Shown here: one piece after another, positions 13,774-16,038 of the stretch
Layout: each line of letters begins with the position of its first letter
Numbering within the stretch: position 1 is the first letter of the stretch
DNA from: CAZZKE01 sp964655005
GTDB taxonomy: Bacteria > Pseudomonadota > Alphaproteobacteria > Rhodospirillales > JABHCV01
Direction of reading: 5' to 3'
Assembly (NCBI GenBank): GCA_964655005.1
Contig: CAZZKE010000067.1
Coordinates: forward strand, 1 to 16,038
DNA length: 16,038 nt
Notes under the pieces: generated by a model
Database searches by the model: none
What the model saw: the letters and a program-made list of their open reading frames with translations, nothing else
What the model was told of the DNA's origin: nothing
Translations under genes and position numbers: made by a program

Positions 13774-14532
13774 ATGCCTTGTAATAGCAACTACGTGGTA
13801 AATAAATCTATGCTTGGTCAAAGGGTTATCAAAATTAACAGGTACGTCAAAGAGCATGGAATTCACTTAAAATATCTTACAGATTTTGAAAACTATAGGG
13901 CTGTTGTTGAAGCCCACAATGAGGTTAGCGCCGTAACGGCGGTTCTCGATACCAGGGTATCGGATATCGGTCCCGAGAATGGTTTCTGGATATTAGCGAC
14001 TGATGAGATGGGCGAAGTAATCCATGTCCAGGCCGTACGGAGTGACGATTTGACGGGCTCTACTTTGTCGCGGCACTGGCTATCAGATCCGATGGTTTAT
14101 GCCCCGGCCTGGCTGGATATCGATATCAATAGGTGCGATTTTGACACCGCTCCAATTACGCATGAAATAACGGGAACTGTCTGTTACCATGCGGACTTCT
14201 GGCTTCACAAAAAACACAGAAACATGGAACTTGCTTCCCTATTCTCCAACTACGCGATGGTGCTGGCATTGACCAAATTTAGACCCGACTACTTTTATGG
14301 GTTGATGTCTCCCAAGTTGGTAAAATTGGGTTGGGTTGCAAGAGCGGGGTATCTTCACATGCATCCCCGGGCTCCTCGTTGGTACATCCTTAAGGACGGA
14401 ACTTACTACGATGAATATTTAGTTTGGGTGACCGGCCCGGAACTTGCTGATTTATGGGCCTCCGGCAAGAGGGATACTAAGGTTCTGGGTCAAGTTGCAA
14501 AGAACACTAATCCCCTCTCGACCGTCCAGTAA
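13774..14532 (+). CDS. GNAT-like acyltransferase, possibly autoinducer-synthase-like
   Basis: I do not recognise a named gene. The 252-residue protein has the feel of a GNAT fold. A strand-rich first half (GFWILATDEMGEVIHVQAVRSDDL, about 70-93) resembles the central GNAT strands. Then TGTVCYHADFWLHKKHRNMELASLFSNYAMVLAL (about 134-167) fits motif A (strand, RxxG-like turn, helix). PDYFYGLMSPKLVKLGWVARAGY (171-193) fits the strand-helix after it. It lacks the clear Q/RxxGxG/A signature, the turn reading KHRNMELAS, as in divergent acyl-carrier-dependent relatives (LuxI- or FeeM-like). AAAGGAAA (13758-13765) precedes the ATG. DNA is AT-richer than the core genes, suggesting transfer. Its last 81 bp overlap the converging gene. 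Substrate and role are unknown. Confidence 0.6.
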   Translation: MPCNSNYVVNKSMLGQRVIKINRYVKEHGIHLKYLTDFENYRAVVEAHNEVSAVTAVLDTRVSDIGPENGFWILATDEMGEVIHVQAVRSDDLTGSTLSRHWLSDPMVYAPAWLDIDINRCDFDTAPITHEITGTVCYHADFWLHKKHRNMELASLFSNYAMVLALTKFRPDYFYGLMSPKLVKLGWVARAGYLHMHPRAPRWYILKDGTYYDEYLVWVTGPELADLWASGKRDTKVLGQVAKNTNPLSTVQ

Positions 14533-15354
14533 ACGATGGGAAGTAATTAGTCGCTCATAGCTGAGCCAGAACGGCTCAGTATTTACGTCCTCCATGCGCG
14601 CCCTGATGTGCTGAAGTTGGGGCTCTCCGGTTTCAAAGGTATGTTGCATCGCGGTTGATATCTTTTCAACGTACTCGGGGGATTCCTTTTCCGAGAGGTT
14701 GATTGAGAGTTCGCCAACAATATCGGTTGCCCATTTCCGACCATATATTCTGGCCGATGGCGATTCGGGACCAACCCATGAAAAGATGAGCTCGTCTTCT
14801 AGTTCGCTGAACTGATAATTAATGGTGTGCCGCAAATAATCAGCCAGTTTTTCTACTGCAATCTCATCATACCGACCAGCCGTCGTATCCCATAGCTCGA
14901 AACCCTGTCTAATAGCGAGTGAAGCATTTTTTATTTCTGAAAAATCGCGGTTTGATATCATTGTAGGATGGAGCACCTCAATGGACCGGTTTTTTTGAAT
15001 TTGCAAAATGCGCTCGATCACCTGGTGGCGATCCGTGTAAATCTCTCCGACCCACCCGAAATAGAAAAAATAAAGTTCAATAGGAACATTTGATTGGTAA
15101 CGAGATAATTGCTCAAGAACAAACGCCAGGGCATCGTTCTCCACATTATTTGTTACCCATTCGATTTTTACAGAGTTTGCAGAAACGCTAAGTTTTACCT
15201 GACCCAAGTGGTGGAGAAACAAACTATCAAATGAACTATCGATTTCGCTGGCGGAATGCTCCACGCCCCGGTCATCAACCCACCATTTCCCGAAAGTAAA
15301 GGGGGAGACATCTTCACTAAAATGGATTCCGTTGTTTCGCAACACGCCCCTCAA
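14452..15354 (-). CDS. Protein of unknown function with PAS-like C-terminal half
   Basis: Up to 300 residues, no signal peptide or membrane helix seen, so probably cytoplasmic. The N-terminal half (about 17-165) is unrecognised. The C-terminal half (about 175-297) has a PAS-like order of features: SWVGPESPSARIYGRKWATDIVGELSI, a helical stretch EYVEKISTAMQHTFETGEPQLQHIRARM, then strands FWLSYERLITSHRLLDGREGISVLCNLTQ. The start is unclear. TTG at 15354 has no ribosome site before it; TTG at 15342 follows GAGGGG closely, at 4 nt; no ATG lies nearby. It sits 65 nt downstream of the XRE regulator in the same direction, so the two may form an operon. The stop lies inside the GNAT-like gene. The PAS assignment is by pattern only. 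Confidence 0.55.
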   Translation of the reverse strand: MRGVLRNNGIHFSEDVSPFTFGKWWVDDRGVEHSASEIDSSFDSLFLHHLGQVKLSVSANSVKIEWVTNNVENDALAFVLEQLSRYQSNVPIELYFFYFGWVGEIYTDRHQVIERILQIQKNRSIEVLHPTMISNRDFSEIKNASLAIRQGFELWDTTAGRYDEIAVEKLADYLRHTINYQFSELEDELIFSWVGPESPSARIYGRKWATDIVGELSINLSEKESPEYVEKISTAMQHTFETGEPQLQHIRARMEDVNTEPFWLSYERLITSHRLLDGREGISVLCNLTQNLSIPLAGGP

Positions 15355-15419
15355 TAATAAATTTCATGCACTATTTTGTGCGGCAATACGTGAATTTCAA
15401 ACCACTTAGCAGGGTGTAG

Positions 15420-15905
15420 TTAGGAATCATCGCTCACTGCAATATTCTTTACGAGCCCATACAGGCTTTTACGAATTTTTCGATTAGTTATTTTGTAGTA
15501 ATTTCTGACCAACTGAGTCGTTTCACTGCGCAATAGTGGATCAGATTTCTGTCCTGCACTGTATTCTGTGAATTTCTTGTTGGTGAGATGACGACCTCCT
15601 GTAGCTTTCGTCGATTGCCCCATTTCGTCAAAAAAATATGTTGGTGTCACGTTGAGTATTCGGGAAAATTCATAGAGTCTAGATGCACTGATACGATTGG
15701 CGCCGCGCTCATACTTTTGGATTTGCTGAAAGGTCAGCCCTACGGCATCGCCCAACTTTTCTTGACTGATGCCAAGTAGTGTGCGGCGGAGTCTCAATCG
15801 GGAGCCGACATGAACATCAACAAGCCGAGGAATGCCAATACCGCCAACACTGGCCCTTGAGGCCCGCTTATTGCTCTTAAGTTTCTTCAAATCAAATTGC
15901 TCCAT
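15420..15905 (-). CDS. XRE/Cro-type transcriptional regulator
   Basis: A 161-residue DNA-binding protein. After a basic 33-residue N-terminal extension comes a classic HTH_3 domain (about 34-91): GSRLRLRRTLLGISQEKLGDAVGLTFQQIQKYERGANRISASRLYEFSRILNV, followed by PTYFFDEM. This form (GLTFQQIQKYERGxNRIS) is very common in alphaproteobacterial regulators. The C-terminal 65 residues are polar and basic, with no known ligand or protease domain. The ATG at 15905 has no clear Shine-Dalgarno site; the upstream 15906-15940 is AT-rich and may hold a promoter. It is the first gene of the minus-strand pair and the natural candidate to control the neighbouring GNAT-like and PAS-like genes, which is inference. 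Confidence 0.88.
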   Translation of the reverse strand: MEQFDLKKLKSNKRASRASVGGIGIPRLVDVHVGSRLRLRRTLLGISQEKLGDAVGLTFQQIQKYERGANRISASRLYEFSRILNVTPTYFFDEMGQSTKATGGRHLTNKKFTEYSAGQKSDPLLRSETTQLVRNYYKITNRKIRKSLYGLVKNIAVSDDS

Positions 15906-16038
15906 AAAAACGTAAAATGCAATTTATTGAGAAATATTCCGACGGTTCGATGGTTATGGCAAGAAAAAACCCGAAAGTAAGTTTTACAGCCCCTTCAACG
16001 AAAAGGCTCTGCATGCTCCGGTAGTCTAGGGTCAGGAC
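15906..16038. other. Right edge, no supported gene
   Basis: An AT-rich start (probable promoter side of the XRE gene) is followed by ordinary sequence. Only very short ORFs occur: 24 codons on plus from 15950, and 40 codons on minus 15892-16014 overlapping the XRE start. Neither has a ribosome site or recognisable product. Confidence 0.4.

Noticed and set aside
15892..16014. Minus-strand 40-codon ORF overlapping the XRE start
   Set aside because: No ribosome site, no family resemblance, overlaps the start of a supported gene.
1..16038. CRISPR array, tRNA or rRNA genes
   Set aside because: No regularly spaced direct repeats and no cloverleaf or rRNA sequence recognised on either strand.

Overview
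The window reads as an alphaproteobacterial chromosome, most like Rhodospirillales. The adenylate kinase has a Cys4 (zinc-type) lid. The alpha operon runs rpsM-rpsK-rpoA-rplQ with no rpsD between rpsK and rpoA. It is followed by a degP-rarA-crcB-rluC run that I recall as common in that group. The taxon is an inference from gene content and order; no rRNA gene is present.

Layout. (1) 1-3714, plus strand: the 3' end of secY, then adk, rpsM, rpsK, rpoA and rplQ, the distal ribosomal-protein and translocase cluster. A very good sigma70-type promoter lies just after adk. (2) 3715-5211, minus strand: a two-gene unit of a DUF6165-type protein followed by a family 9 glycosyltransferase (LPS heptosyltransferase-like), tail to tail with rplQ at zero spacing. 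(3) 5325-9386, plus strand: Do-family periplasmic protease, RarA, CrcB fluoride channel and an RluC/RluD-type pseudouridine synthase, joined by 4, 4 and 1 nt overlaps, so probably one translationally coupled operon. (4) 9461-12848, plus strand: an OmpR/PhoB-type response regulator, a large membrane-anchored histidine kinase with three PAS domains, and a small exported protein of unknown function. (5) 12919-13596: a decayed IS3-family element with both terminal inverted repeats, frameshifted orfA, and an internal deletion joining the end of orfA to the last third of orfB. (6) 13774-15905: a visibly AT-richer accessory segment with a GNAT-like acyltransferase on plus, and on minus an XRE/Cro-type regulator followed by a protein with a PAS-like C-terminal half. 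The GNAT-like and PAS-like genes converge and overlap by 81 bp. The last 130 bases hold no gene I can support.

Regions 1 to 4 are core, well-packed genome. The part most likely to be new is region 6: a possible signal or lipid acyltransferase beside a sensor-like protein and a DNA-binding regulator, next to an IS scar. Function there is inference from weak fold-level resemblance and proximity. I recognise none of the three genes as a named system.
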